DNA from: Pedobacter cryotolerans
GTDB taxonomy: Bacteria; Bacteroidota; Bacteroidia; Sphingobacteriales; Sphingobacteriaceae
Direction: 5' to 3'
DNA: 64,000 bases
NCBI RefSeq assembly: GCF_005116475.1
Contig: NZ_SWBO01000002.1
Coordinates: forward strand, 17,257 to 81,256
Shown: positions 9,113 through 17,790 of the stretch, piece after piece
Layout of the letters: each line of letters begins with the position of its first letter
How positions within the stretch are numbered: the stretch's first letter is position 1
The notes under the pieces: model-generated
Database searches by the model: none
Seen by the model: the letters and a program-made list of their open reading frames with translations, nothing else
Told to the model about the DNA's origin: nothing
Made by a program: the position numbers and the translations under genes

Positions 9113-9571
9113 CTAATTAAAATGATATAAAAACATTACATCGCCAGTATAAGCTGGTTTAGCTTGGTCTTTTATGCTTAAGGTTGCTTCAATAATAACT
9201 TTGGTAATGCCTCTTAAATTAACGATAGATTTGAGTTTGGCTTTTAACTGAACTTCACTATCAACTATTACAGCCTGCCCAAATTTAAAATTTTCGATAC
9301 CATAGTTAATCTCCATTTTAATATTTCTAATGTCAGCAATTTGCTTCCATAAATATGGGATTAAAGATAAAGTTAAATAGCCATGTGCAATAGTAGCTTT
9401 AAAAGGTCCTTCTTTTTCAGCCTTTTCTTTATCTGTGTGTATCCACTGATGATCTAAAGTGGCATCTGCAAACTTATTAATTTGTTCTTGATTGATGGTA
9501 TGCCAATGCGACAAACCAATTTCCTTACCTAAGTAAGCTTCAAACTCTGCGTAACTATTAACAATAACCAT
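9113..9571 (-). CDS. MaoC-like hydratase (R-specific enoyl-CoA hydratase family)
   Basis: This 152-residue hot-dog-fold protein has the MaoC hydratase-2 signature: FADATLDHQWIHTD, with catalytic Asp and His, followed by GPFKATIAHGYLTLSLIPYL. Length and motif order match stand-alone R-hydratases, which add water to trans-2-enoyl-CoA to give (R)-3-hydroxyacyl-CoA. There is no signal peptide, so it is cytosolic. It is followed at 35 bases on the same strand upstream by the MazG-like gene; the two may be one transcript but have no evident pathway link. The true substrate is uncertain. Confidence 0.9.
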   Translation of the reverse strand: MVIVNSYAEFEAYLGKEIGLSHWHTINQEQINKFADATLDHQWIHTDKEKAEKEGPFKATIAHGYLTLSLIPYLWKQIADIRNIKMEINYGIENFKFGQAVIVDSEVQLKAKLKSIVNLRGITKVIIEATLSIKDQAKPAYTGDVMFLYHFN

Positions 9572-9605
9572 ATTTTTTTTTCTTGTAATAAGCGCTAAAA
9601 TAACA

Positions 9606-10076
9606 TTATTGTTTTAATAAACTACCTAAATTTGCGGGCGAATAATTAATTGATTTTAATGTTTTATGATCATTAGTTCTGTACACTAAAAACAAGCCAT
9701 CAATTTCTTTATGGTACGCTTCAACACTTGCCGTATTTTTATAATGCGCAATTGTTTCATTCGCCTCTTCAATAGTTTTGCAGGCTTTGCTCATGTTAGA
9801 ACGATGAACTTCATCAAATAAATTTTTAAACTTATCTCCTAAGCCAAATTCTAAAACTGCACCTGCCAATACATATTGCAAATCGCATAATGCATCTGCA
9901 ATTTCTACCATGTTATTATCATTAATTGCTTCTTGTAGCTCTTTTAGCTCTTCCGCAATTAAATCAACCCTTAATTGGCTTCTTTCTTTAGCTGGTATGG
10001 TTGCCTTCTCTAAAATTGGATGTTTAAAGGTTTTATGAAATTCTGAAACTTGGCTTAGTGCATTTAAATCTTCCAT
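9606..10076 (-). CDS. MazG-like/phosphoribosyl-ATP pyrophosphohydrolase-fold protein
   Basis: This 156-residue all-alpha protein has the metal-binding helices of the NTP pyrophosphohydrolase superfamily: LIAEELKELQEAIND (ExxE) about residues 39-53 and VEIADALCDLQYVLAGAV (ExxD) about 57-74. This places it with the PRA-PH-like/dUTPase-like group rather than full MazG, which has two such domains. It probably hydrolyses a nucleoside triphosphate or related nucleotide, as a house-cleaning enzyme. The C-terminal 40 residues (YRTNDHKTLKSINYSPANLG) are typical of the Bacteroidota version. The exact substrate is unknown. Confidence 0.85.
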   Translation of the reverse strand: MEDLNALSQVSEFHKTFKHPILEKATIPAKERSQLRVDLIAEELKELQEAINDNNMVEIADALCDLQYVLAGAVLEFGLGDKFKNLFDEVHRSNMSKACKTIEEANETIAHYKNTASVEAYHKEIDGLFLVYRTNDHKTLKSINYSPANLGSLLKQ

Positions 10077-10177
10077 TTATATATTTTATTGCACGAAGGT
10101 TACATAATTTTAATTTAAGGTCAAATTTTATTATCAACATCATATTTTGTTTCCACAATGTGGATCTATAAAAACAT

Positions 10178-10212
10178 AAAAGCCTACCTAAAATAAATTA
10201 AGTAGGCTTTAT
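10178..10212 (-). terminator. Intrinsic terminator after the SDR gene
   Basis: AAAGCCTAC (10178-10186) pairs with GTAGGCTTT (10202-10210) across a 15-base AT-rich loop. Read on the minus strand, the stem is followed by T-containing sequence. It lies just after the SDR stop at 10229. Confidence 0.6.
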
Positions 10213-10228
10213 CAGAAGGCTTGTTTAG

Positions 10229-10996
10229 CTAAACGTTAAATCCACCAGAAACTTCAATTCGTTGCGCATTAATCCATTTCGATTCATCCGAACATAAAAA
10301 TGCAACAACAGAACCTATATCGTCTGGTAAACCTACTCTACCTAATGCTGTTTGACTAGCCAAAACCTGATTAAACTCGGTATTATCCCTAACAAAACCA
10401 CCACCAAAATCGGTAGCTATGGCGCCAGGCGCCACAGAATTAACTCTAATTTTTCTTGATCCTAATTCCACCGCTTGATATCTCGACAATGAATCAACAG
10501 CTGCTTTCATTGGTCCATAAGCAGAGTATCCAGCGAATGAAAAACGTGCCAAACCAGACGAGGTATTCACTATACTACTTCCATCATTTAAAAGTGGAAG
10601 TAGCTTTTGGGTGAGTAAATAAGGGCCTTTAAAATGAATATTCATCATGGCATCTATCGCATCCTCGGTTGTACTTTCAAATGGCATGTTTAGGCCAACT
10701 CCGGCATTATTTACTAATGCATCTAACTTTCTGCCATTAAAATTATTGGTTAGCAAAGCTGACAGTTGATTTTGAAATTCAGTAAAGCTAGCCGAACTTG
10801 AAAGATCAAGTTGTAGAGCAGCAGCTTTTTTTCCTAATGAACTAATTTGCTCCACTACTTCTGTTGAGTCGGTAATTTTTGTTTGATAAGTGATAATTAC
10901 ATCAAAACCTTTTGCAGCTAATTGTAAAGCAGCATCTTTCCCTAACCCACGGCTTCCGCCAGTAACTAAGGCTATTTTATTTAAATTTTGAAACAT
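10229..10996 (-). CDS. Short-chain dehydrogenase/reductase (SDR)
   Basis: A classical SDR of 255 residues when started at the ATG at 10996 (MFQNLNKIALVTGG). It has the NAD(P) loop TGGSRGLG at 12-19, NNAG, the catalytic Ser/Tyr/Lys set (NTSSG and YSAYGPMK), and a C-terminal RIEVSGGFNV. An open frame extends 55 codons further upstream, but that extension is not SDR-like and would overlap the AraC gene, so I reject it. An arginine in the TGxxxGxG loop hints at NADP(H). The AraC-type regulator lies immediately upstream on the same strand and probably controls it. Substrate unknown. Confidence 0.92.
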   Translation of the reverse strand: MFQNLNKIALVTGGSRGLGKDAALQLAAKGFDVIITYQTKITDSTEVVEQISSLGKKAAALQLDLSSSASFTEFQNQLSALLTNNFNGRKLDALVNNAGVGLNMPFESTTEDAIDAMMNIHFKGPYLLTQKLLPLLNDGSSIVNTSSGLARFSFAGYSAYGPMKAAVDSLSRYQAVELGSRKIRVNSVAPGAIATDFGGGFVRDNTEFNQVLASQTALGRVGLPDDIGSVVAFLCSDESKWINAQRIEVSGGFNV

Positions 10997-11087
10997 GTTT
11001 TGTATATTTAATTTACACCCCAAAATTGCGTATAAACCAAATGAAAAGTTTGCATGTTTCAAATTAATATTTGCAAAAATCAAATAA

Positions 11088-12020
11088 TTACGTTCTGTAT
11101 ACCAAAGGTGATACACTGTTGTTCTTTTTAAAGAAGTTAGAAAAATGGGCAACTTCCTCAAAGCCTAAACTATAGGCAATTTCAGAAACATTCCAATTGG
11201 TTTGCTGAAGTAAAATTTTGGCTTCTTGATTAATCCTACTTCCAATAATATCTCCAGTTGTTTTACCTATGGTTTCTTTAAGTACCTTATTTAAATGATT
11301 AACATGAACGTTCAAAGCATCGGCATATTGTTTTGGTGTTTTTAGCTGCAAAACCTGCGCTATATTTTCAATTGGAAACTGTCTTTCTAGCAATTCAATA
11401 AATAAAGATGCTATTCTTGTAGTGGCTGTTTTAACATTATTTTGCGGGGCAATAGGTTTAAGTTTTTGACCATAATGAATTAATTCCATTAAATAGTTGC
11501 GAAGCAGTTCATACTTATATTGATAACTAGAAGCCATCTCTAAATGTATTTTGTCAAAAATTTGTTCAACAGCTTTATATTGTTCTCCAGAAATTTGAAA
11601 TACAAAATCGCTTTGATTAGAAAAAACAGGAAGTAAATCAATATCCAAACCTATCTTAGAAATAGGTGCAAAATCTTTAGTAAAAACACAAAAATGACCA
11701 GACTGGTCTGTAGCTGTATTTGGCGTATATCGATAGGGTATTTTTGGCGTTGCAAACAACAAGCCGTATGTATCTATTTTTACAGTTTTACCTGCATATT
11801 CCACTAGATTTTCTCCGTTAATTAAACTCACTTTATAGTAAGTCCTTCTGTTATAGGGCATATCAGGCTTACCTGCACTAGACTTGTACATGTCTTTAAT
11901 ATTAAAAACATTAAAGTGACCAATATCTTTATTTAAATTTTCGGCTAGAAAGTGTTCTAAATCAGAACAGGTTTCTTTGAATATTTCTTTGTAAAATTCT
12001 CGTATAGTAATGCTCGTCAT
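11088..12020 (-). CDS. AraC-family transcriptional regulator
   Basis: About 310 residues from the ATG at 12020 (MTSITIREFYKEIF). The N-terminal half is an AraC-type effector-binding beta-barrel, with a block around PYNRRTYYKVSLINGENLVE. The C-terminal 100 residues form the double HTH (DALNVHVNHLNKVLKETIG, then WNVSEIAYSLGFEEVAHFSN). The frame is open ten codons further to 12050, but a TATATTTG promoter element lies at 12042-12035, inside that extension, so the later start is preferred. It precedes the SDR gene on the same strand by 91 bases and is likely its activator, probably responding to a small molecule. Confidence 0.9.
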   Translation of the reverse strand: MTSITIREFYKEIFKETCSDLEHFLAENLNKDIGHFNVFNIKDMYKSSAGKPDMPYNRRTYYKVSLINGENLVEYAGKTVKIDTYGLLFATPKIPYRYTPNTATDQSGHFCVFTKDFAPISKIGLDIDLLPVFSNQSDFVFQISGEQYKAVEQIFDKIHLEMASSYQYKYELLRNYLMELIHYGQKLKPIAPQNNVKTATTRIASLFIELLERQFPIENIAQVLQLKTPKQYADALNVHVNHLNKVLKETIGKTTGDIIGSRINQEAKILLQQTNWNVSEIAYSLGFEEVAHFSNFFKKNNSVSPLVYRT

Positions 12021-12034
12021 CGTTTTGCGAAATT

Positions 12035-12042
12035 CAAATATA
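12035..12042 (-). promoter_or_regulatory. -7 element (TATATTTG) of the AraC-family gene
   Basis: On the minus strand this is a perfect TAnnTTTG box, and a TTG lies 15 bases upstream of it. It would start transcription a few bases before the ATG at 12020 and so decides that start codon. Confidence 0.45.
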
Positions 12043-12050
12043 CATTTCAA

Positions 12051-12523
12051 TTATAAACAATCATATTTAATTCATTAATAATGCTTCTTATACCCAAACC
12101 CTTTCTGCTTAACCAAGTAACAGTTTGCCATTAAACTCACATATCGTTTACACTATTTTGTGTTGTGCAAATTTCAAAGTGCTAATTTTTATATAGCTAG
12201 GTATATAGTTTCATTCAAATAGTTATTTAACTGTGAATTAATAATGATAGCTAGATAGATGTAAAAAGTGCTATTTACAACTTTAAATTTTTATTTGTTT
12301 ATCCATATTTCCAAAACAAAACTTAGTAGTCGATTGTCTGTAAGCTAAAGCTTATCATTATTCTGAAAACCAATATTTTATAAATAAACAACAGCAGTTT
12401 AATTGGCTAAAAACAGAGAAACTATTAAAACTATTTAGCATTACTATCACCGTATTTAATGTAGATGGACTTAAAAAATGAAAAATCACCTATAGGTTAA
12501 TATATTTTACAGCAAGATATTAG
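12051..12523. other. Divergent intergenic region, no gene seen
   Basis: These 473 AT-rich bases separate the AraC gene from the Mla operon. I find no open frame with coding character, no tRNA fold and no strong hairpin. It presumably holds the promoters of both sides. Confidence 0.5.
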
Positions 12524-13339
12524 ATGCAAACAAAATCAAATGATCACGAAGTAGAAATAAAGGAAGCTACTATTCAGCCACCAGGAAAATTTGCTACGAT
12601 GTTTTTAACCATTTATGAGGTCTATCGTTTCATCGTTAGGTTTTTTAAGGAAGCTTTTCTCCCTCCATACGAACTAAAAGAGTTGATGAGACAGTGTTAT
12701 GAAATAGGTTATCGATCAGCTTTGCTCATTTCTACAACTGGTTTTATTACAGGTTTAGTTTTTACAAAACAATCCAGACCTTCCTTATCAGAGTTTGGCG
12801 CTACTTCATGGCTACCTTCTTTGGTTGGCATCGCACTCATTAGAACCTTGGCGCCTTTATTAACCGGTTTAATAGCGGCTGGCAAAGTTGGATCGAGCAT
12901 TGGAGCCGAACTTGGCTCGATGAAAGTTACCGAACAAATTGATGCGATGGAAGTTTCGGCAACCAATCCTTTTAAATATTTAGTGGTAACAAGGGTACTT
13001 GCAGCAACCATCACCTTACCTATTTTAACATTTTATACTGCAATGATTGGTATGTTGGGTTCGCTTCTCAACGTTTCAATGAACGAAGGAACAAGTGCCA
13101 GTGCTTTTTTTCAAAGTTCATTAGAAAGTATTACTTTTTTAGATATTACCGCATCTACCATTAAAGCTATTTTATTCGGTTTTACAATCGGTATTGTTGG
13201 TTGTTTTCAGGGATATAACTCAACTAAAGGTACCGAAGGAGTTGGTAAAGCCGCAAATGCCTCGGTGGTTATTGCCATGTTTTTAATTTTTGTGGAGGAA
13301 GTAATCTGTGTTCAATTTTTTAGCCTCTTTTTAAACTAG
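12524..13339 (+). CDS. mlaE: MlaE-type ABC lipid-transport permease
   Basis: This 271-residue inner-membrane protein has the MlaE/YrbE signature ALIRTLAPLLTGLIAAGKVG, followed by SSIGAELGSMKVTEQIDAMEV. It has about five membrane segments and the conserved C-terminal FGFTIGIVGCFQGYNSTKG. An amphipathic N-terminal helix with PPYELKELMRQCYEIGYRSA is also typical. It forms the permease dimer of the MlaFED complex, which moves phospholipids between the membranes. Six bases separate it from the ATPase gene, so it is the first gene of an operon. Bacteroidota lack mlaB and mlaC homologues next to it, and none is seen here. Confidence 0.93.
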   Translation: MQTKSNDHEVEIKEATIQPPGKFATMFLTIYEVYRFIVRFFKEAFLPPYELKELMRQCYEIGYRSALLISTTGFITGLVFTKQSRPSLSEFGATSWLPSLVGIALIRTLAPLLTGLIAAGKVGSSIGAELGSMKVTEQIDAMEVSATNPFKYLVVTRVLAATITLPILTFYTAMIGMLGSLLNVSMNEGTSASAFFQSSLESITFLDITASTIKAILFGFTIGIVGCFQGYNSTKGTEGVGKAANASVVIAMFLIFVEEVICVQFFSLFLN

Positions 13340-13345
13340 GTATTT

Positions 13346-14119
13346 ATGGTACAAAAAAAACTAACCGATTTAAATGGCGAAAAGGTAATAGAGATAAAGG
13401 ATCTATACAAATCTTTTGGAAAGCTTAATGTATTATCTGCTGCGAATTTAAATGTAATGAAAGGTGAAAACCTAGTTATACTAGGGAAATCTGGTACAGG
13501 TAAATCGGTACTTATTAAAATTATTGTGGGTTTGCTAATGCCAGATAGTGGAATTGTTAACGTTTTGGGGCAAACTGTAGACCAAATTAGCTACAAAGAA
13601 CTTTTAGCTTTGCGTTTACGTGTTGGCTTTTCATTTCAAAACAGCGCATTATATGATAGCATGACTGTAAAGCAAAATTTAGAGTTTCCATTGGTTCGAA
13701 ATCAGCGATTGCTTACCAAAGCCGAAACCGCAAAACGTGTTGACGAAATGTTAGATGCAGTGGGATTACTCAAAACACTAAATCAAATGCCTTCAGAACT
13801 TTCTGGTGGGCAGCGTAAAAGAATTGGCATTGCCAGAACACTTATTTTACAACCAGAGATTATGCTTTACGACGAGCCTACCGCTGGGTTAGATCCGGTA
13901 ACCTGCATAGAAATTAATACTTTGATTAACGATGTTCAGGAACGTTTTCATACCAGCGCCATCATTATTACACACGATTTAACCTGCGCCAAAGAAGTAG
14001 GAAATAGAATCGCCATGCTGGCTGATGAGCGTTTTGAAAGACAGGGTGCTTTTGAAGATGTTTTTAATTCTGGAGACCTAGCAGCCCAACCATTTTATGA
14101 TTATAATTTTATCCAATAA
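13346..14119 (+). CDS. mlaF: MlaF-type ABC transporter ATPase
   Basis: 257 residues with a complete ABC ATPase set: Walker A GKSGTGKS (about 47-54), Q-loop SFQNSALYDSMTV (an SFQ-xxAL variant usual in MlaF), signature LSGGQRKRIGIART, Walker B IMLYDEPTAGLDP and the switch ITHD. It sits between permease and MCE genes with gaps of 6 and 3 bases, which fixes its role as the energising subunit of the Mla complex. The C-terminal tail is shorter than the E. coli one that binds MlaB, fitting the lack of mlaB here. Confidence 0.93.
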   Translation: MVQKKLTDLNGEKVIEIKDLYKSFGKLNVLSAANLNVMKGENLVILGKSGTGKSVLIKIIVGLLMPDSGIVNVLGQTVDQISYKELLALRLRVGFSFQNSALYDSMTVKQNLEFPLVRNQRLLTKAETAKRVDEMLDAVGLLKTLNQMPSELSGGQRKRIGIARTLILQPEIMLYDEPTAGLDPVTCIEINTLINDVQERFHTSAIIITHDLTCAKEVGNRIAMLADERFERQGAFEDVFNSGDLAAQPFYDYNFIQ

Positions 14120-14122
14120 AAC

Positions 14123-15115
14123 ATGGCATTAACAGACAACCGTAGAAAAATAACAGTAGGGATTTTCATCGCCCTTGGCCTTCTTATTTTTATTCTTGGA
14201 ATTTTTACGCTGGGCTCGCAGAAAAAAACATTTGTAAAAAGTTTTACACTTAGTGTAATATTTGATGATATCCAAGGATTGAAAAAAGGCAATAATGTTT
14301 GGTTTTCTGGTGTGAAAATAGGAACTATTAAAAAGATTGAATTTTTTGGCACTTCTCAGGTTAAAATATTAATGAGTATTGAGGAAGATGTGCATCAATA
14401 TATACACAAAGATGCAGGAGCAAGCATTAGTGCCGATGGATTAATTGGTAATAAGATTGTGGTAATAACAGGCGGAAATCCAAAATTACCATTTGTAGAA
14501 GATGGAGACCAATTGAAAGTGGACGCTTCTATTTCTACTGATGATATGATGAAAACCCTGCAGGTAAATAATAAAAACTTAGTAGAAATTACTAGTGATT
14601 TTAAATTACTTGCCAGAAATTTGGTAGAAGGAAAAGGAGCTGCAGGTGCATTGCTTACCGACCAACAAATTGCAAATGATTTTAAGGCAATGGTGGCAAA
14701 TTTAAATAAAACAGCTGTAGCAACAAGTCGCACTGCGGATGAAATGAGCAAATTTGCAGGTACATTAAATACAAAAGATGGGTTGATGAATAAATTACTA
14801 ACCGATACAGCTGTTTTTACGAAATTCCAGCAATCTGCACAATCACTGCAAAAATCAGCACAATCTGCACAAGAACTTGCTGCGAACCTGAACTCAGCAT
14901 CAGCAAAATTAAAATCGAGTGATAATGCAGCAGGTTTATTGTTGAATGATGCCAAAACTGCTGAACAAATTAAGGCAATTGTGAGCAACTTAGAAACTGG
15001 AAGTAAAAAGCTGGATGAAAATTTGGAAGCCCTGCAAAGCAATTTTTTATTGAGGGGATTTTTTAAAAAAAGAGCCAAAGAACAGGAAAAGCAAGCAAAG
15101 GAAATCAAACCATAA
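14123..15115 (+). CDS. mlaD: MlaD-type MCE-domain lipid-transport protein
   Basis: This 330-residue protein has one N-terminal membrane helix (ITVGIFIALGLLIFILGIFT) followed by an MCE domain at about 38-118 (FDDIQGLKKGNNVWFSGVKI, GLIGNKIVVITGG). A long helical region from about 150 is rich in Ala, Ser and Gln (QSAQSLQKSAQSAQELAANL). MCE proteins form hexameric rings in the periplasm that channel lipids. The extended helical C-terminus, absent from the short E. coli MlaD, may form a tube like that of PqiB/LetB-type or AsmA-independent systems; this is inference. Third gene of the operon. Confidence 0.9.
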   Translation: MALTDNRRKITVGIFIALGLLIFILGIFTLGSQKKTFVKSFTLSVIFDDIQGLKKGNNVWFSGVKIGTIKKIEFFGTSQVKILMSIEEDVHQYIHKDAGASISADGLIGNKIVVITGGNPKLPFVEDGDQLKVDASISTDDMMKTLQVNNKNLVEITSDFKLLARNLVEGKGAAGALLTDQQIANDFKAMVANLNKTAVATSRTADEMSKFAGTLNTKDGLMNKLLTDTAVFTKFQQSAQSLQKSAQSAQELAANLNSASAKLKSSDNAAGLLLNDAKTAEQIKAIVSNLETGSKKLDENLEALQSNFLLRGFFKKRAKEQEKQAKEIKP

Positions 15116-15126
15116 ATCAAATTTTT

Positions 15127-15837
15127 ATGAAAATACCATATCTCCTATCCTTTTGCTTTTTGATATTGCTGCAAACTGCCTGTGCTCAAGATCAATCACC
15201 TTATACTTTCAAAAAGCCATCTGCAAATGGCACTGGTAAGATTTACATGGGCAGAGAGATTGCACATGTAATGAGTTTTGAGGGTGTAGATTGGTTGGAA
15301 CGCAACAGCCGAACACAGGAAGAAAATACGACACTAGCCTTGGCTTCCCTACCGCTCAAAAACAATAGTGTAGTGGCCGATGTAGGTGCAGGCTCTGGAT
15401 TTTACACTTTTCGAGTTGCCCAGCGCATTCCAAAGGGCAAAGTTTATGCGATAGAGATTCAGGATGATGCCATTGCCTACCTCAAAAAAAAGGCACTTGA
15501 TGACCGACTTACCAACGTGGAAGTAATTAAAGGTACTGAAAAGACACCCAATTTACCCGCCAACTCTATCGATTTGGCATTTATGGTAGATGTTTACCAC
15601 GAACTACAACACCCTGCAGCTTATTTAGCAGCCTTGAGCAAGGCACTTAAACCCAATGGACAATTACTGTTGCTAGAGTACAAGGAAGAAGATCCGATGG
15701 TAGCCATTAAACCTGAACACAAAATGAGCGTAAAACAAACGAAAAAGGAACTCGCTGCAAATGGTTTTAAGTTGGTTAAAAACGGCACATTTTTACCATT
15801 GCAACATTTTCTGTTGTTTGAGAAAACTGGGAATTAA
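15127..15837 (+). CDS. Exported class I SAM-dependent methyltransferase-like protein
   Basis: 236 residues. An N-terminal signal sequence (MKIPYLLSFCFLILLQTACA, then QDQS) is followed by a conserved GREIAHVMSFEGVDWLER motif. A Rossmann methyltransferase core with motif I VADVGAGSGFYTFRV and motif post-I VYAIEIQDD completes it. Bacteroidota and Proteobacteria have a family of such methyltransferases with a signal peptide; their function is not known to me. The signal is odd because SAM is a cytosolic cofactor. It follows mlaD by 11 bases and may be transcribed with the Mla genes, so a lipid or quinone-like substrate is possible but unproven. Confidence 0.85.
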   Translation: MKIPYLLSFCFLILLQTACAQDQSPYTFKKPSANGTGKIYMGREIAHVMSFEGVDWLERNSRTQEENTTLALASLPLKNNSVVADVGAGSGFYTFRVAQRIPKGKVYAIEIQDDAIAYLKKKALDDRLTNVEVIKGTEKTPNLPANSIDLAFMVDVYHELQHPAAYLAALSKALKPNGQLLLLEYKEEDPMVAIKPEHKMSVKQTKKELAANGFKLVKNGTFLPLQHFLLFEKTGN

Positions 15838-15883
15838 CTATAACGCTTGTTGAATTTCAAATTTTGCTTCAACTCCATTTTAC

Positions 15884-17635
15884 CTATGCAACAGGTAATT
15901 GAAAACTAAACTTACTTCCCTCACCAACCGAACTTTCTACCCAAATATTGCCATTTTCTGCTTCAATAAAGTCTTTAGAAATAGCTAAACCCAAACCAGA
16001 TCCAGATTTGTTTTGCCCGTCTGTTGGTACTTGATAATAGCGGTCGAATAATCGTTTTTGGTACTGTTCTTCAATTCCTTTGCCGAAATCTTTTACAGAG
16101 AATGTGATGAATTTATCTTGCTCAAAAACATCAATGATAATTTTAGATTTAGCTGAGCTGTACCTTAACGCATTTGATAAAAAATTAACCATTACCCAAG
16201 CTGTTTTTTGAACATCGGCATTTACAAAAGGCAGGTTATTTGTACTGTTAAACACTAAATCTATACCCTTTTGCTCGGCTTGAAATTGCACTGCAGCCAA
16301 AGCAAAATTTACAATTTCTACAGGATTAGTTTTTACTAAATTCAACTGCAAGTTTCCAGTTTCTACCTGCGCTAAATCCAACAACTCGCTGGTAATTTTT
16401 AATAACCTTTCGCTATCTTCTTTAATGTGGTTTACCAATTGATTTTGTTCCTCATTCATTACACCAACTCGTTCATCATTTAGCAATTTTAAACTCATTT
16501 TTATGGATGATAATGGCGTTTTTAACTCGTGAGAAACCGTAGCAATAAAATTTGTTTTAGCTTCATCTAACTCCTTAAATTTAGTTACATTTTTAAGGAT
16601 GTAAACTTTACCTGCAGATTTGCCAGCGGTTATTAAAGTTTGCTCATTCGGGTCATCCAGATTTGGAATAACAATTTCTCTGTTTTCTAATATGAAATAA
16701 GATTCCTTTTCATTGGCATAAATTTTAACTGGTTCATCGCCTATTTTCTCTGTCAACAATCTTTTAAATAATTCATTTTTTTGAGCCAATTCTACAGCAT
16801 TTTTACCAATTACATAGGCCGAGTTTAAGTTTAATAACTCACTTGCAACCTTATTTAAAAATAGGATTTCTTGCTTTTCGTTTAGTCCAATAATTGCATC
16901 TTGCATTTGCTCAATTATGGTTTCTATTCGCTGTTTTTCTGAAATGAGCTGTGCAACATTGCTATTGTCCCAGTTTTTTAACTCGATTGCCATTTTATTA
17001 AAAGCCAAAGCCAATTCGCTAAATTCATCACTACCTTTAAAATCAAGCTTCTGTCTGTAATTTTTACGACTTATTTCCTTAATTCCTGCTAATAATTCTC
17101 GTAACGGATTAGCAATAAACCCAGGAAAGTTTACAATAAAACTAAATAGAATGATGAAAGTTATTGATGCAGTTACGCTTAAGTAAATAGTTGCTTTTTG
17201 CGTAGCTTTTTGTGCCTCATCATTTTTTTTAACGATGGCATTCATATTCAGTTCGTCAATATTGCGCAATTGCAACCGAATTTGAGCCATTGCATTATTT
17301 TTTGCCTCAATAGCATTATTAGGATTGGCAATACTTACAAATGCTTTTCGCAATGCGATAACAGCATTTTTTTCTCCGTTTTCGGTGATGTTGTTTTCTT
17401 CTAATTTTAAAGCTTTATCAAACGCCGAAACGTTTTTTAAGTTGATGTTCCCATTTTCATTATCCAATGCAGTTAGCATCTCATTTACATAAATTAACGA
17501 TTTATAATTATCCTTTAAGATAACCTTAGAACGTTCTGAAATTTGGTTGATATGATATAGAGAAATACCTCCGAAACTAATTACCACCAAGAATAAAAAG
17601 CCGAAACCAAGTCTGAGTTTTGTTTTAATGTTCAT
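15884..17635 (-). CDS. Membrane sensor histidine kinase (Kdp-linked): 4-helix sensor, HAMP, PAS, HisKA, HATPase
   Basis: 583 residues. Membrane segments at about 8-27 and 157-177 enclose a four-helix extracytoplasmic domain. HAMP (about 178-230) follows, then a PAS-like domain (IIEQMQDAIIGLNEKQEILF) and HisKA with TVSHELKTPLSS, where His369 is the phosphoacceptor. The HATPase carries N box NFLSNALRYS, G1 DFGKGI and G2 GSGLGLAIS. It is the last gene of the kdp run and lies 155 bases after the truncated kdpD. Bacteroidota kdp loci often split the KdpD role between such a kinase and a short KdpD, and the cognate regulator here is probably the sigma-54 protein at 26340-27677. That pairing is inference from position. 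Confidence 0.92.
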   Translation of the reverse strand: MNIKTKLRLGFGFLFLVVISFGGISLYHINQISERSKVILKDNYKSLIYVNEMLTALDNENGNINLKNVSAFDKALKLEENNITENGEKNAVIALRKAFVSIANPNNAIEAKNNAMAQIRLQLRNIDELNMNAIVKKNDEAQKATQKATIYLSVTASITFIILFSFIVNFPGFIANPLRELLAGIKEISRKNYRQKLDFKGSDEFSELALAFNKMAIELKNWDNSNVAQLISEKQRIETIIEQMQDAIIGLNEKQEILFLNKVASELLNLNSAYVIGKNAVELAQKNELFKRLLTEKIGDEPVKIYANEKESYFILENREIVIPNLDDPNEQTLITAGKSAGKVYILKNVTKFKELDEAKTNFIATVSHELKTPLSSIKMSLKLLNDERVGVMNEEQNQLVNHIKEDSERLLKITSELLDLAQVETGNLQLNLVKTNPVEIVNFALAAVQFQAEQKGIDLVFNSTNNLPFVNADVQKTAWVMVNFLSNALRYSSAKSKIIIDVFEQDKFITFSVKDFGKGIEEQYQKRLFDRYYQVPTDGQNKSGSGLGLAISKDFIEAENGNIWVESSVGEGSKFSFQLPVA

Positions 17636-17664
17636 TTTACTATAATAGTTGTTTTAAATATTAA

Positions 17665-17757
17665 CCACCCCGCCCTTTGGGCACCCCTCCAAAGGAGGGG
17701 AATTGCGTTTTACATTCCCTCCGATGAAAAATCTGAGGGTGGTTGCAAACCGGGGTG
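17665..17757. repeat. Palindromic repeat, about 93 bases, copy 1 (between histidine kinase and kdpD)
   Basis: The element is bounded by CACCCCG (17667-17672 region) and CGGGGTG (17751-17757). Inside is a perfect hairpin CCCCTCC-AAA-GGAGGGG followed by AATTGCG, and then an imperfect CCCTCC...GAGGGTGG pair. It is a near copy of the element at 18924-19016. These are REP-like dispersed elements, GC-rich against an AT-rich background. The hairpin could weaken or end kdpD transcription. Confidence 0.8.
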
Positions 17758-17790
17758 TTTAAATTTTAGACTGATTAAACTCATTTTTTA

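Noticed and set aside
10997..11161. 55-codon N-terminal extension of the SDR
   Set aside because: Not SDR-like and overlaps the AraC gene; the SDR fold begins at the ATG at 10996.
12051..12523. A tRNA or small RNA in the 473-base gap
   Set aside because: No cloverleaf, T-arm GTTCGA-type box or strong hairpin could be found.
14395..15120. A 241-codon open frame on the minus strand opposite mlaD
   Set aside because: It is Ser/Ala/Phe-rich antisense of a coding gene with clear MCE motifs; no domain or signal is visible.
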